64,000 nt of DNA from SZUA-309 sp965233675 (GTDB lineage: Bacteria; Pseudomonadota; Gammaproteobacteria; Pseudomonadales; Azotimanducaceae), in assembly GCA_965233675.1 (NCBI GenBank), contig OZ247498.1, positions 930,001-994,000 of the forward strand. The letters are read 5' to 3'. The first letter of the stretch is position 1; each line of letters starts with the position of its first letter. The notes beneath the pieces were generated by a model that was given only the letters and a program-made list of their open reading frames with translations, did no database searches and was not told the origin of the DNA. Below are positions 63,412-64,000 of the stretch, piece after piece. The position numbers and the translations under genes are program-made.

Positions 63412-64000
63412 TTGGAGCTCATCGAAGAAATCTGGCGAGGCTCCGGTCTCTATCAGCTGAGTCTTGGTCAGGCGGCCATGATTGCCGTGGGCCTGTTGCT
63501 GCTCTATCTGGCCATCGTCCGGAAGTTCGAGCCGCTGCTGCTCGTCACCATTGGCTTCGGCGGCATTCTGAGCAACATCCCCGGGGTGGAGATCGCCACG
63601 GGCGATGGTCTGCTGCATCTCATCTATATGGTGGGCATCGAGACCGGCGCATTCCCGCTGATCATCTTCATGGGTGTTGGGGCGATGACGGATTTCGGGC
63701 CGTTGCTCGCGAACCCGAAAACCCTGTTTCTGGGGGCGGCGGCCCAGTTCGGCATCTTTGCCACGCTGCTCGGTGCACTGGGTCTGACCGCGGCCGGGCT
63801 CTTTGATTTCAGCATTCGGGAAGCTGCTGCCATCGGCATCATCGGTGGGGCGGATGGTCCCACCGCTATCTACGTTGCCGGTCTGCTCGCACCGGATCTG
63901 CTCGGCGCCATTGCGGTGGCAGCCTATTCCTATATGGCGCTGGTGCCACTGATTCAGCCACCGATCATGAAGGCCCTGACCACTGAGGCCGAGCGAAAGA
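63412..64000 (+). CDS. oadB: Oxaloacetate decarboxylase beta subunit (3' end outside window)
   Basis: Membrane subunit that decarboxylates carboxybiotin and exports Na+. The frame runs from TTG 63412 to the window edge, 196 residues, with several helices. The signature FEPLLLVTIGFGGILSNIPG and the functional GGADGPTAIY (with the Na+-binding Asp) are clear. The TTG start, 3 nt after oadA, places the N-terminus where family members begin; the first ATG would truncate it. It is not complete here. Confidence 0.93.
   Translation, partial: MELIEEIWRGSGLYQLSLGQAAMIAVGLLLLYLAIVRKFEPLLLVTIGFGGILSNIPGVEIATGDGLLHLIYMVGIETGAFPLIIFMGVGAMTDFGPLLANPKTLFLGAAAQFGIFATLLGALGLTAAGLFDFSIREAAAIGIIGGADGPTAIYVAGLLAPDLLGAIAVAAYSYMALVPLIQPPIMKALTTEAERK

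Overview
The window is a 64 kb, GC-rich (about 60 %), densely packed stretch of a gammaproteobacterial chromosome. Support for this placement: a Na+-translocating NADH:quinone reductase operon (nqrB-F), a sodium-pumping oxaloacetate decarboxylase (oadGAB), the long type of queF, pgaABCD, Bfr/Bfd iron storage, and a short ~112-nt 4.5S RNA. The gene set (sulfatases, class III CoA transferase, TAXI-type TRAP transporter, methylmalonyl-CoA branch, DcaP-type porin) suggests an aerobic aquatic heterotroph using sodium energetics. No phage, insertion sequence, integrase or CRISPR array was seen.

Layout. 1-4145: end of the nqr operon (nqrB partial, C, D, E, F), closed by a hairpin over the nqrF stop codon. 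4236-12512: a large unknown exported protein, a DUF3237 protein, an SDR, a class III CoA transferase, a TM2 membrane protein, a class V aminotransferase, an ankyrin protein and a deazaflavin-type nitroreductase. 12660-17667: a molybdenum hydroxylase pair (IorAB-like), a DUF427 gene coupled to a GrdB-like gene whose frame is crossed by one in-frame UGA, then Bfd and bacterioferritin with a Fur-like site. 17762-27589: TAXI TRAP transporter, alkylsulfatase, transglutaminase with a CP-ATP-grasp/alpha-E fusion, and an alanine:sodium symporter. 28000-36163: queF, a hexapeptide acetyltransferase, a DcaP-type porin, a DUF3313 protein, a HAD hydrolase, an arylsulfatase and an AraC regulator. 36333-36579: 4.5S RNA followed at once by tRNA-Ser(GGA) and a terminator, on the minus strand. 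36651-42808: pgaDCBA. 42901-48036: MFS transporter, methylmalonyl-CoA epimerase and mutase, LLM flavin oxidoreductase. 48143-52633 and on to 53877: a small ORF, a BlaI/BlaR1-like/TonB-like set with two operators, and a coupled HD-GYP/EAL pair, both with altered catalytic signatures. 53887-64000: tRNA-Arg(ACG), gdhA, a CNNM/CBS protein, small membrane proteins, an APH-like kinase, an M24 peptidase coupled to a sterol-desaturase-like enzyme, a DMT exporter and oadGA(B).

The most striking observation is the gene at 15373-16290 (minus). Two open stretches in one frame are separated only by a UGA. That UGA is followed by Pro-Val-Cys (a UxxC arrangement) and, 18 nt later, by the loop of a perfect 8-bp hairpin with a GUU loop, as expected of a bacterial SECIS. 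It reads as a selenoprotein of the glycine/betaine reductase B-like family, translationally coupled to a DUF427 gene. Other notable points are the degenerate c-di-GMP enzyme pair, the double BlaI-type operator, several short tandem repeats at gene borders, and the ffs/tRNA-Ser unit.
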